From a virus: DNA of 38,742 nucleotides. The translations under genes were made by a program, and so were the position numbers. This document shows positions 17,362 to 26,218 of the stretch, piece after piece. Position 1 is the stretch's first letter, and each line of letters starts with the position of its first letter. The stretch lies in the IMG/VR virus record IMGVR_UViG_3300034375_010063, positions 1-38,742 of that record. The stretch is one strand, 5' to 3'. The notes beneath the pieces are model-generated. The model ran no database searches. It saw nothing but the letters and a program-made list of their open reading frames with translations, and was not told the DNA's origin.

Positions 17362-20300
17362 TTATATGTTCTCAAAAGAAGCTCCAGTAGGTGTAATCAA
17401 GAACTCAATATCTATAAATTCTAGAGACCTAGTTGGTTTTATGTAAATCTTACCTTCCAAAGTATTTTGGTCAATTAATTGTGGGTCATCAGAAAGAACA
17501 ACTCTAAAGTCTGTTAATCCTCTTTCTCTTCTAATAGAATCTAAGATTGGGTTTACTAAATCTAAGAACTCATTTCTAACTTGTTCGTCATTTTGTTCGA
17601 AAAGTAATTTTACTGCTACAGCTGAAATTAATTTTCTAGCTTGTAACAACAATCTTCTAACATTAATTCTATCAAGAGCTGATTGTCTAGTTTGTAGAGT
17701 TTTATTACCCCATATAATTGTACCAACATCTGAGTAAGTTGCGATTGGGTTAATTCTACCAGCGTATAACGTATCTCTTTCATCAAGAGTAAGTTTCTTT
17801 CTAGCTTTAACCGCGTTTACAATACCTCTAGTGTAACCAGCTGATGCGAACCAAGGGAATGAGATATTATCTGTTAAAGCGATGTTTCTCATTACATCAT
17901 AAGTAGGTGGTAACCATACTCTAGTGTTGTTTTCTTGGTCATTGTACTGTACCCATGGGTAGTAAGTAGCGGTGTAGTTAGAATCAATTCCTGTCAAATC
18001 TAAGTTATCTACCGCTTCAGTAGGTTGAATAATATTTGAAGCTATTGTAGCTCCAGGTACAAATAAATTGTAATCTGGTGTAGTTGTTACATATAATGAA
18101 TCAGCTCTTTCAGTTTCAATCATGTCTATAGTCTCTTCAACTAAGTTACTATTATTAACATAATCAATACCTGGTGTAGCGAAAACATTTATGTTTACAG
18201 CTTCTGGGTTTCTAAAAGTTCTAATACCGAAGTAATAAGCGTAATAGTCAGTAGTTGCGAAGAATCCAGATTCACCCCAAGGAGTACTAGATAACAATTT
18301 AAATGAACCATCACCACTAGCGTTAGGGAATGTTGTAGTTGAACAAGCTCCATTTAAGAAACCTGACTTACCTCTAACATAGTTATCACCATTACTTCTT
18401 GATTTTCTATATATGTCCCAACCATCAAAACCACCATAAGGAGCTAAAGTGAATTTTCTAGACTGTAACAAGTAATATGGGTCTTGTGAGTCAGTTGGTT
18501 CTGCTCTAAACGTTGCAGCTCCAACAGCAAATTGGTCTTCAGTTGTTGTTCCTGTACCACAATTCTTACATTGTGTTGTTACACAAAGTTCACCTTGAGT
18601 ACCTACACAAGTAGCTCCACTATCCATATGGAATCCTTGAGTTAAACAATTCCAATCGTCACCATCTGGGTCATCGCACTTTCTAGTTGGTGCTTGTTTT
18701 CCTTTATATTGGAAGAAATCGTCATCATAAGCTGAAGCCGCTGTGTCTGAAATACCTAAGTATACTCTTCTAATTTTATCACCCGCACTTATTGTTGTGT
18801 TGTCAGCTGATGCACTTGAAGCAAAAGGAGGATTCCAGATTATGTCTCCAGGTTTATTATATTTTGTTTTATAATATAATGTAGGACTTTGTTCTCCTAA
18901 ATAATTTCTAGTTACATAACCTTCGAAACCACAAGGAACAGCATCATATCTATTTACGTCTGTTTCTTGTTCTGGGTCAATGTCAACCATAATATATCTA
19001 CTCTTAAGTTCATACTCACCATTAGCTGTACCTATTTTAACACCAACAAATGAATTTAAGTTAGGGTTCATACTACATCTAGTATATCTTTCTAATACTA
19101 CTGGTGAAGCATCTGTATCGTAGAAACTTCTAACTAATATATCAAATTCATTTCTTTCAAATGAAATGTTCACAATTGAAATCTTAACTTGAGTGTTAGC
19201 AGCATTTCCATCACATATTGAAATAAATCTAAATAGTTTATAAACTTTAGTACCTCTAAGTTCTGATACAACATATGGTGTTACTGGTGTTTGCCATTGT
19301 TCTTGGTAGAAACCAATAGTACCTGTATTATCATTATCTCTAAATGATGGTAAATCTAATAAAGAACAGTTTAATCCTTTAATATAACCTTTTTTGTATG
19401 CGTATGACAACATGTTAGGGTAAGCTTCCTCCACAAAGATTGGGACTTGTTCCATATCCTTATCAAACGGAGCTACACCGAATACTCGTTTTACGAAGTC
19501 TTTAGATGTTTGTGACATAGAAGTTTCAAATCTAAAATTATCACCATCAACATCTGTAACATCTATAGCAAATGTAGCAAATGGGTCAGTATTTACTTGT
19601 GAATATGTGTCACCTGTACAAATCATAGACACATCTGTACCTCCCGTTACTTGGTAAACTGGTCCACCAGAAGATTGTGTACTAACACCTCTAGAACGTA
19701 GAGTTGCTACAACTAAATCATTATAATTACAGAAAGTTTGACCAGTATATAAAGTATATGAATATCTTAATGCGGAAGCTCCCGAATATAATCCAGTTGA
19801 TGCAGATGTACTAATATCTAATACATCATTTGTGTTAACACCAAAACTCATTGAAAATCCAGTATAATAATCTGTACCAGGTATAATATCAAAAAATCCA
19901 TACAACCATGGGTCATTAATATCATTACAGAATACTGATGGTTTAGGGTCACATGAACTACCTAAAACAGAAGTTGGTGTAACACCACTAAATTTAGTTT
20001 GATAAGTATACCCTGAAGATAATGGGTCTGTCGCGTTTTCTAAGAAAGTACCTTCATATAGTGTATTACCAGAATTGCTGTCCCCATTATAGTTACAACC
20101 AAAAGACTTTTCAACACTTGTTCCCCCAGTCATAGGTAAGAAACAAGGTGTTCCTCCTGTAGCACAAAAAACATCATGACTTAAACTACCGTAATATGTT
20201 GACAACATACTAATAAGTTCAGATGAAATTGTAGTTGTACTACCATCTGTTTTTTGTAATGTTGCATTAATTTTCTCAGAGATAGGCCAAGGTAATTGTG

Positions 20301-20841
20301 ATAACGGAGTAGTTGTGGTACTGGAATCAGTCCAAACACCGGTTGACCCAGTAAAGTATAATGAAATAGCACCAGTATTAACTACAGCTGTACTACCACT
20401 ACCAGATTCAAAAGGAGTACCTATATTACAAGTAGAAGCACTATAAAGAGTACCCTCAGTACTTACACATTGTGTTCTAATTGTTTCACAGTCAGGGTTA
20501 CCAACTGTTGTTATAGACCAAGAAGGTCCTGCATCATATCCAGAATATCCTAAAACTCTAGTTACAAATAACTGATTTGATTGTTGTAGATAAGCTTTTG
20601 CTATATATGCTAATTCGTATTTAGGAATTTGTGTTTCAGTAAACTTTTGTGGGTTTAGACTACCGAAATATGTTTGGAACTCACCGTAAGAACTTATAAA
20701 AATAGGTTCAAACGCAGGACCTTGAACTGTTTCACCCGCTAAACCAAGTGTTGTTACTCCTACACTCTGTGCTACGAAGCTTAAATCTTTTTCTGACGTG
20801 TATACCCCTGGGGATACAAAAACTTTGCCGTCTGTTGCCAT
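17362..20841 (-). CDS. Contractile tail sheath protein, gp18-like, with large insertions
   Basis: A 1159-residue protein, against 659 for T4 gp18. The N-terminus FVSPGVYTSEKDL with GLAGETVQGPAFEPIFISS, SYGEFQTYFG and AYIAKAYLQQSNQLFVTRVL is classic sheath. The C-terminal sheath core is also clear: a TLDERDTLYAGRINPIATYS segment, WGNKTLQTRQSALDRINVRR, LLLQARKLISAVAVKLLFEQ and a final FIDIEFLITPTG. Between them, roughly residues 105-450 and 690-790, are Ser/Thr/Gly/Cys-rich insertions that are probably surface domains on the sheath. One of them has eight Cys within about 45 residues. The protein contracts to drive the tube through the envelope. A TATTTATTA motif lies about 40 bases before the ATG. 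Confidence 0.9.
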   Translation of the reverse strand: MATDGKVFVSPGVYTSEKDLSFVAQSVGVTTLGLAGETVQGPAFEPIFISSYGEFQTYFGSLNPQKFTETQIPKYELAYIAKAYLQQSNQLFVTRVLGYSGYDAGPSWSITTVGNPDCETIRTQCVSTEGTLYSASTCNIGTPFESGSGSTAVVNTGAISLYFTGSTGVWTDSSTTTTPLSQLPWPISEKINATLQKTDGSTTTISSELISMLSTYYGSLSHDVFCATGGTPCFLPMTGGTSVEKSFGCNYNGDSNSGNTLYEGTFLENATDPLSSGYTYQTKFSGVTPTSVLGSSCDPKPSVFCNDINDPWLYGFFDIIPGTDYYTGFSMSFGVNTNDVLDISTSASTGLYSGASALRYSYTLYTGQTFCNYNDLVVATLRSRGVSTQSSGGPVYQVTGGTDVSMICTGDTYSQVNTDPFATFAIDVTDVDGDNFRFETSMSQTSKDFVKRVFGVAPFDKDMEQVPIFVEEAYPNMLSYAYKKGYIKGLNCSLLDLPSFRDNDNTGTIGFYQEQWQTPVTPYVVSELRGTKVYKLFRFISICDGNAANTQVKISIVNISFERNEFDILVRSFYDTDASPVVLERYTRCSMNPNLNSFVGVKIGTANGEYELKSRYIMVDIDPEQETDVNRYDAVPCGFEGYVTRNYLGEQSPTLYYKTKYNKPGDIIWNPPFASSASADNTTISAGDKIRRVYLGISDTAASAYDDDFFQYKGKQAPTRKCDDPDGDDWNCLTQGFHMDSGATCVGTQGELCVTTQCKNCGTGTTTEDQFAVGAATFRAEPTDSQDPYYLLQSRKFTLAPYGGFDGWDIYRKSRSNGDNYVRGKSGFLNGACSTTTFPNASGDGSFKLLSSTPWGESGFFATTDYYAYYFGIRTFRNPEAVNINVFATPGIDYVNNSNLVEETIDMIETERADSLYVTTTPDYNLFVPGATIASNIIQPTEAVDNLDLTGIDSNYTATYYPWVQYNDQENNTRVWLPPTYDVMRNIALTDNISFPWFASAGYTRGIVNAVKARKKLTLDERDTLYAGRINPIATYSDVGTIIWGNKTLQTRQSALDRINVRRLLLQARKLISAVAVKLLFEQNDEQVRNEFLDLVNPILDSIRRERGLTDFRVVLSDDPQLIDQNTLEGKIYIKPTRSLEFIDIEFLITPTGASFENI

Positions 20842-20940
20842 ATTACTTAATTTTTTATATTTTAATTGGTTTTATTTTTATTAATAAATATTATGTCTAA
20901 ACCCAAAAGATTGTGATATTATATATTAGTATCACTTAGT

Positions 20941-20969
20941 GTATGAAAAAAAACATACTATTTTCATAC
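20941..20969. promoter_or_regulatory. 9-bp inverted repeat upstream of the RHH-like gene
   Basis: GTATGAAAA (20941-20949) and TTTTCATAC (20961-20969) form a perfect inverted repeat with an 11-base spacer, 8 bases before the ATG of the small ribbon-helix-helix-like gene. The spacer contains a further CATACTA. The layout fits an autoregulatory operator; a role as an RNA hairpin over the start region is the alternative. Confidence 0.4.
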
Positions 20970-20977
20970 TTATTAAT

Positions 20978-21139
20978 ATGAGTGGTCATAGAAAAATAAA
21001 AAATATTAAAATAGATAGTAGGGTTCACAAACTATTAAAAGAATATTGTCAGACACATGGACTTAAAATGTTTCAGTTTGTTGAAAAACTAATTAAAGAA
21101 AAATGTTTAGTGAAAAAAGATATATACGGTGATTATTAA
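20978..21139 (+). CDS. Small ribbon-helix-helix-like DNA-binding protein
   Basis: A 53-residue basic protein from the ATG at 20978. A longer version from 20939 would translate through the inverted repeat and is less likely. KNIKIDSRVHKLLKEYCQTH gives the short beta strand and first helix, and LKMFQFVEKLIKEKCLVK the second helix, a CopG/Arc-like pattern. It is the only plus-strand gene inside the minus-strand tail cluster and sits between the sheath and the gp15-like gene. A possible target is the inverted repeat just upstream. The family call rests on pattern only. Confidence 0.6.
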   Translation: MSGHRKIKNIKIDSRVHKLLKEYCQTHGLKMFQFVEKLIKEKCLVKKDIYGDY

Positions 21140-21145
21140 ACTAAT

Positions 21146-21268
21146 TTAGTTCATTTTTTTATATGCTTCAATAGCCTGTTCTAAAGTCATTCCACTTTCT
21201 ATAGATTTTTTTATAAAACCAATTTTTTGGAATGTTTTCTTCATTTTTTCAAATAATGTATTATTCAT
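21146..21268 (-). CDS. 40-residue peptide of unknown function
   Basis: ATG at 21268 to TAA at 21146 encodes 40 residues: a basic N-terminal helix (MNNTLFEKMKKTFQKIGFIK) and a second helix (GMTLEQAIEAYKKMN) of the short-helix kind seen in many small phage proteins. AAGGA lies 6 bases before the ATG, a canonical Shine-Dalgarno sequence that most genes in this window lack. It follows the gp15-like gene by 16 bases and converges on the RHH-like gene, with 6 bases between the two stops. Confidence 0.55.
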   Translation of the reverse strand: MNNTLFEKMKKTFQKIGFIKKSIESGMTLEQAIEAYKKMN

Positions 21269-21284
21269 GTCTTTTCCTTTTTAT

Positions 21285-22730
21285 TTAAAATTCACAAGCC
21301 CCGGCGGAAACCGTTACCGAACCTTCACCTAATGGAACTTCTCCTAGAGGTAATTCATTTATTGAACCACCTTCGACACCACCTTCAGATTCTTCGTTAA
21401 ATAGATACCATCCATCAGGTCCACCTGGTACTAGTACTGGAAGCCATATGAAAGTTAAAGCAAAGCCAGCCCATATTGGTGGAACTTCAGTATTTTCATC
21501 TTGGGATTCAAACCAAGCAGGGCCAGGTTGAACTAATCCCGTTTCACCAGCATCTATACAATATACTGGTAATATTGGATAACCACAAGTTGTAAATCCA
21601 GCAGAAGGAGTTCCTGGTGATGCAGTCCCATCCCAATTTGAACTAATTAGGGTATCTGAATAATATACATCAGTATTATCGGCAGTTAAAACAAATTTCC
21701 ATTTATTTACATCATAATCATAATTTAATGTAGCCCCCGCATAACCACCAACAAGAGTATATCCGTATGTAGGTTTTCCAAATTCATCGTCACCTTGATA
21801 CTCCATTCTAATTAATACTTTTAAAAAACCTAAGTCGCTTTCAGTATCAAGAGATAAATACATTCCAATCCCACTTTCAGGTGGACAGTTTATGGTAGGT
21901 GGTGGTTGTACTGGCTCCATATTCTTTTTCTTAGTTTTCGTATCGGTTTCAAAAACTAATAACTTTCTAGTTATAGCTGGAGTAATTTCGAATTCTTCTT
22001 CATCAATTAAAAATCCTTGTAATTGTAATGTATAATTTTGGGTATAAAATTTTCTTTTTTCATTATCACCTATTTGACTCTCATCACTTAATGTATTTAA
22101 AATAATTGGTATATAATGTCCTTTAACAAAAGTATACGCTTGTCTTGATGTGAAAGTTTGCATCATAACTTTATTAAAGTTATTAAGTTCTCTCATTCTA
22201 TTACAAACAATTTTTAAATCATAAGTTATGTCAACTGGAACTGGTTGTGGTATTTTATATAAATCCATACCTTTTCTTTGACCATCCCAAGTAGGTACTT
22301 TAGCATAATGAAATGTTCTCCTATCTGGAATAGTATAAGTTAAAGAAGGGTTAGAACCATATTGTACAGCTGGATTTCTAACAGTAACCAAAAAAGGTAT
22401 TTCGGGATTAACATCTTTATCGGAAAATGACCATGTGTTTGAAAACTCAGCCCATCTTTGTGTTGTAAGTATTTGGTCGACTATTGAAATTGGTTTACCA
22501 TCAACAGTCATCCGTAATCTATCTTTAACAAAATCTAACATGCCTCTATCTAAATCAGCATGTAAAACACTTTTTGGTAAAAATGTACCATCTTCACTTA
22601 TAAACTCAGCTAGTTGTTTTCTACGTTTAGGTGTGGATGTGCCATCATAACCAGATGGGTAATGTGGTTGATTTCTAACCACAGGGTACATATTCAAAGT
22701 TTTCTTTATTTTTTTATTAATTTTAGCCAT
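21285..22730 (-). CDS. Tail terminator / sheath stabiliser, gp15-like, with C-terminal extension
   Basis: A 481-residue protein. Residues about 100-270 resemble T4 gp15 in layout: IPFLVTVRNPAVQYGSNPSL, PVPVDITYDLKIVCNRMREL, NFNKVMMQTFTSRQAYTFVK, then KFYTQNYTLQLQGFLIDEEE. T4 gp15 (272 residues) caps the completed tail and binds the neck. The remaining ~200 residues (PVQPPPTINCPPESG onward, Gly/Pro-rich with short beta strands) are an extension I do not recognise. It starts 2 bases after the gp14-like gene. The assignment is by motif layout and position beside gp13/gp14-like genes. Confidence 0.55.
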   Translation of the reverse strand: MAKINKKIKKTLNMYPVVRNQPHYPSGYDGTSTPKRRKQLAEFISEDGTFLPKSVLHADLDRGMLDFVKDRLRMTVDGKPISIVDQILTTQRWAEFSNTWSFSDKDVNPEIPFLVTVRNPAVQYGSNPSLTYTIPDRRTFHYAKVPTWDGQRKGMDLYKIPQPVPVDITYDLKIVCNRMRELNNFNKVMMQTFTSRQAYTFVKGHYIPIILNTLSDESQIGDNEKRKFYTQNYTLQLQGFLIDEEEFEITPAITRKLLVFETDTKTKKKNMEPVQPPPTINCPPESGIGMYLSLDTESDLGFLKVLIRMEYQGDDEFGKPTYGYTLVGGYAGATLNYDYDVNKWKFVLTADNTDVYYSDTLISSNWDGTASPGTPSAGFTTCGYPILPVYCIDAGETGLVQPGPAWFESQDENTEVPPIWAGFALTFIWLPVLVPGGPDGWYLFNEESEGGVEGGSINELPLGEVPLGEGSVTVSAGACEF

Positions 22731-22732
22731 AA

Positions 22733-23248
22733 TTAAATTCCATTAAATTCGTTAGTGCTTGTTGGTGTACAAACGATTGTTCTATAAAAAGATTTATACC
22801 CCAATATGGTATGTGCGTTATCACTAACTACTTTACCATCATTTACTACTGTAAAATATCTAATAAAATCTTCTCTTTCTGGGTAACCAATATAATCACC
22901 ATAAGTTATATCAACACCTAATTGTTCTAATTCTTTTATGTAAACACTTATGGTTAAATTTCCACTTTCCATATATCTCATTAATCCACCAGCATAACTA
23001 TCATTAGTTGGTGCAGATATATTTACTAAACCTTTAAATTCTACTGGTGGGAAAAATCTTATTTCTTCTTCAGCAGCTTCACCATAAACATCATCAACAT
23101 TACTTTTACTTCTATCTACTCTAAATAATACTAATGTAAAATTTAAATTACCACTTAAGTATTCCATACCTAAAGATTCGTGTAATCTAAAATCTTCATC
23201 ACCAAAAAATTTATTCACTCTAGTTATGGGAATTCTTTTGTCACTCAT
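22733..23248 (-). CDS. Neck / head-completion protein, possibly gp14-like
   Basis: A 171-residue protein. KSNVDDVYGEAAEEEIRFFP, then VEFKGLVNISAPTND, and GVDITYGDYIGYPEREDFIR followed by YFTVVNDGKV, recall gp14-type neck proteins, where a GD-I-Y-FP segment precedes a beta core. T4 gp14 is longer (256). It is first in the minus-strand tail operon, divergent from the helicase gene, and directly upstream of the gp15-like gene, which supports a neck role. The start ATG at 23248 lies 17 bases after the palindromic TATTTATAAATA. Confidence 0.5.
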   Translation of the reverse strand: MSDKRIPITRVNKFFGDEDFRLHESLGMEYLSGNLNFTLVLFRVDRSKSNVDDVYGEAAEEEIRFFPPVEFKGLVNISAPTNDSYAGGLMRYMESGNLTISVYIKELEQLGVDITYGDYIGYPEREDFIRYFTVVNDGKVVSDNAHTILGYKSFYRTIVCTPTSTNEFNGI

Positions 23249-23261
23249 TATTATTCTTTTT

Positions 23262-23273
23262 TATTTATAAATA
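23262..23273. promoter_or_regulatory. Divergent promoter palindrome TATTTATAAATA
   Basis: The perfect palindrome TATTTATAAATA lies in the 62-base gap between the divergent gp14-like (minus) and helicase (plus) genes, so each strand reads TATTTATA toward its own gene (17 and 41 bases from the two ATGs). The same palindrome occurs at 32624-32635 and near 36772. Promoter activity is inferred. Confidence 0.5.
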
Positions 23274-23310
23274 TATAAGCTTTACGTATATTTAATTAGA
23301 TAATTATCAC

Positions 23311-25056
23311 ATGGTTGAAATAAAAGTACCAGAAGTTGAAGCAAGAACTATTCTCACCAATTATGTTGGTGCTAATAACTTTATATTAGATTTAAAAGAA
23401 AAAATTAAAAGTAAATATTTTAATTTAACTAGGAATCAAGCTGATTATATTTTATCTAATCATGAAATTGTACCTAAAATAGCTAGAAAAAAAGTAAAAA
23501 TTGACCCCTACTATTCTCAACAACTACAAGAAAAAAAACTATTACCAAAAGCACCAACAGAAATTTGGGTTGAAAAAATATTAGTTGAAGGTGAAAAATC
23601 ATATCATATATGGGGTAAAATCATAGAATCAGAAGATTTGTATTCTTTTTGGGTACCAAAATCACAAATAGTTCCAACATCAAATAAAAAAATAGAAGTA
23701 GACTATTCACCATTTTCTCATAGACCCCCAATGGAACATCAGAAACCAGCTATAGAAGCTTTATTAAAAAATGATATGTACATTTTAGCTGATGATATGG
23801 GTTTAGGTAAAACCACTTCAGCTGTAATAGCTAGTATTATTGAAAATAATGTACGTACTTTAATTGTGTGTCCAGCATCACTAAAGATAAATTGGAAAAG
23901 AGAAATTGAAAATTATACCAACGAAGAAGTTGTTATAGTTGAAGGTAAAAAATGGCAAGAAGGAAAATTTATTATAATTAATTATGACATACTTAAAAAT
24001 TTTCATTCATTTAAAAATGATAGTGTTAGAACTTTATTAGATTCTGGGATTGAAAGAATAATTATTGATGAAGCTCATTATATATCAAACCCAAAAGCAC
24101 AAAGAACAAAAATAATTAATGAAATATCTAATAAGTTAGGTAAGGTTTGGTTATTAACTGGAACACCTATGACTTCTAGACCCATTAATTATTATAATTT
24201 ATTAAAATTAGTTAATAGTAGAGTAGCAAGTAATTGGATTGCGTATGTCACTAGGTATTGTGAGGGAAGACAATTTAGAGCACCAAACGGTAAAAAAATA
24301 TGGAATGTAAACGGAGCTTCTAATTTAGAAGAATTAAGAGATAGGACGCAAGATAAAATTACTAGAAGATTAAAAGAAGAAGTTTTAGATTTACCAGATA
24401 AAATCATAACACCAATATATTTGGAATTAAAATCTGAGGAATATGAAAAAGAAATGGGTGAATATTTGTCTTGGTCTGACGAAAATAAAAATGAAAGTAT
24501 TACAATACACTTAGCTAAATTAACTAAAGTAAGACAAATCATAGCTTCAAACAAAATAGAACATACAAAAGAATTAATTAATGATATTCTTGAACAAGAT
24601 AAAAAAGTTATTGTTTTTACTAATTTTACAGCCCCATTAATGGAATTACATTCCCTTTACCCAAAAAATTCAGTTATATTACATGGACAAATGTCTAAAG
24701 AAGATAGACAAAAATCAGTAGACGAATTTCAAAACAACCCAAAAATTAAAGTTTTTATTTCAAATCTAAAAGCTGGTGGGGTTGGAATTACTTTAACTTC
24801 TGCTGAAGCTGTCATAATGAATGATTTAAGTTTTGTCCCATCAGACCATTCACAAGCTGAAGACAGAGCTTTTAGGATTGGTCAGAAAAAAAATGTTTCA
24901 TGTTTATATCCAACATTTGATAATACCATAGAAAGAATAATATATAACATATTACAAAAAAAGAAAAATGTCATAGATACTGTTATGGGAGATATTCCAT
25001 CTCATCCAGAAATAGATATTATGTCAGAATTATTTAATGAGTTACATAATAGTTGA
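23311..25056 (+). CDS. SNF2-family DNA helicase / translocase
   Basis: A 581-residue superfamily 2 ATPase. Motif I ILADDMGLGKTTSAV (about 156-170), Ia TLIVCPASLKINWKRE, motif II IIIDEAHYIS (DEAH, about 251-260), motif III WLLTGTPM, then the second RecA domain: VIVFTNF (IV), NSVILHGQMSKEDRQ, FISNLKAGGVGITLTSAEAV (V) and DHSQAEDRAFRIGQ (VI). The GLGKT, GTP and RIGQ signatures are SNF2/SMARCAL1-like. It probably remodels branched DNA or replication forks, a job done by UvsW in T4. It is placed between neck genes, not with other replication genes. Confidence 0.9.
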   Translation: MVEIKVPEVEARTILTNYVGANNFILDLKEKIKSKYFNLTRNQADYILSNHEIVPKIARKKVKIDPYYSQQLQEKKLLPKAPTEIWVEKILVEGEKSYHIWGKIIESEDLYSFWVPKSQIVPTSNKKIEVDYSPFSHRPPMEHQKPAIEALLKNDMYILADDMGLGKTTSAVIASIIENNVRTLIVCPASLKINWKREIENYTNEEVVIVEGKKWQEGKFIIINYDILKNFHSFKNDSVRTLLDSGIERIIIDEAHYISNPKAQRTKIINEISNKLGKVWLLTGTPMTSRPINYYNLLKLVNSRVASNWIAYVTRYCEGRQFRAPNGKKIWNVNGASNLEELRDRTQDKITRRLKEEVLDLPDKIITPIYLELKSEEYEKEMGEYLSWSDENKNESITIHLAKLTKVRQIIASNKIEHTKELINDILEQDKKVIVFTNFTAPLMELHSLYPKNSVILHGQMSKEDRQKSVDEFQNNPKIKVFISNLKAGGVGITLTSAEAVIMNDLSFVPSDHSQAEDRAFRIGQKKNVSCLYPTFDNTIERIIYNILQKKKNVIDTVMGDIPSHPEIDIMSELFNELHNS

Positions 25057-25074
25057 AACTAACGTAATTAGTAA

Positions 25075-25089
25075 TATTTATATATAAAA
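25075..25089 (+). promoter_or_regulatory. Putative late promoter, TATTTATATATAAAA
   Basis: The 15-base motif TATTTATATATAAAA begins 21 bases before the gp13-like ATG, in the 39-base gap after the helicase gene. It is identical to the motif before the gene at 35468 and to the minus-strand motif at 15329-15315. The spacing leaves room for only a very short leader. Confidence 0.55.
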
Positions 25090-25095
25090 CAAATT

Positions 25096-26217
25096 ATGCC
25101 GAGCAATGTTTCCATATTAGACAAACAAAGACTTTATACACAATTAAGACATCAATTGGGAGCACCAATAGTGGGTGTAGAACTTGAAGATGATATGTTA
25201 GATTCTCTATTAGATATTGCAATTCAAGACTACGCTATGTATGTTAATGATTGGTTAATTGAAAATCAATGGTCATCATTATATGGTATAAATGTTGACG
25301 AAGCTGATTTAGCTAGAGCATATACCACACGTAGTTTAGATTGGGAAAGTTCTTTTACTTACGCGTACTCCAAAATAGTTGGTTTACAAACTATGGGTCC
25401 TTGGATTTTAAAAAAGGATTATGTTGAGTTAGTAGCTAACCAACAAATATATCAAATACCCGCTGGTAGAGAGATAAATGAAATAATGTGGTATACTAGA
25501 CCAGAATTAAATGAAATGTTGATTGACCCATTTTTAGGTGGTTTCGGTGGTTTCGGTGGTATAGGAATGGGTGGAGCTGGTGGTTTCGCTCAAATGGGAA
25601 TTGTTGGTTCTTATTATATGATGCCAGCATATGATATTCTATTAAGAATGCAAGATAGAAATATCAAAAACAGATTAATAGGTTCAGATTTAACTTATAG
25701 AGTTACAGCTGGACCACAAGGGACAAGATACTTACATTTATATAATGTACCAGGTGGTAAATTTGATTTCGGTAGTTATGAAATACAAGGTTCTCGTGTT
25801 TGGTATTGGTATTATGATGTTAATCCCGATAATGTGAATGAATGTTTAGAAGAAAATAAAGATATTATCAGAATACCTTCTGATGCTCCGATAAGTGATA
25901 TAGAATGGGTAGACTTAAATTCACCAGCGAGAGCTTGGGTTAGAAGATATTTCACAGCTTTAGCTAAAGAAACTTTGGGTAGAGTTAGAGGTAAATTTAG
26001 TGGTGCTTTAAAAGTACCAGATAGTGAGTTAACTATGGATTATTCATCATTATTTAGTGAATCTCAAGATGAAAAAACAAAATTAACAGAAGAATTAACA
26101 TTAAGATTAGAGAGATTAAGAGAAGATAAGATGATGGAAAGAAAAGCTTTAGTAGCGGAAAATCTAAATAAAACTTTGGGGTACAGACCCTTCCAAGACC
26201 CTTATAATATAATATAG
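25096..26217 (+). CDS. Neck protein, gp13-like
   Basis: A 373-residue protein. Near the N-terminus LRHQLGAPIVGVELEDDMLD followed by LLDIAIQDYAMYVNDWL matches T4-type gp13 neck proteins, in which a LGxPxxxVELxDxxL helix precedes a helix with an acidic-aromatic pattern. Central beta sequence (LIGSDLTYRVTAGPQGTRYL) and a C-terminal helical tail (LTEELTLRLERLREDKMMER) follow. An unusual Gly/Phe-rich loop lies at residues about 145-168. gp13 and gp14 link the portal end of the head to the tail. The next gene starts 2 bases after the stop. Confidence 0.7.
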   Translation: MPSNVSILDKQRLYTQLRHQLGAPIVGVELEDDMLDSLLDIAIQDYAMYVNDWLIENQWSSLYGINVDEADLARAYTTRSLDWESSFTYAYSKIVGLQTMGPWILKKDYVELVANQQIYQIPAGREINEIMWYTRPELNEMLIDPFLGGFGGFGGIGMGGAGGFAQMGIVGSYYMMPAYDILLRMQDRNIKNRLIGSDLTYRVTAGPQGTRYLHLYNVPGGKFDFGSYEIQGSRVWYWYYDVNPDNVNECLEENKDIIRIPSDAPISDIEWVDLNSPARAWVRRYFTALAKETLGRVRGKFSGALKVPDSELTMDYSSLFSESQDEKTKLTEELTLRLERLREDKMMERKALVAENLNKTLGYRPFQDPYNII

Positions 26218-26218
26218 T

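Noticed and set aside
20939-20977. N-terminal extension of the RHH-like gene from 20939
   Set aside because: The added residues would be encoded by the inverted repeat, and the ATG at 20978 places the RHH pattern at the usual distance from the N-terminus.
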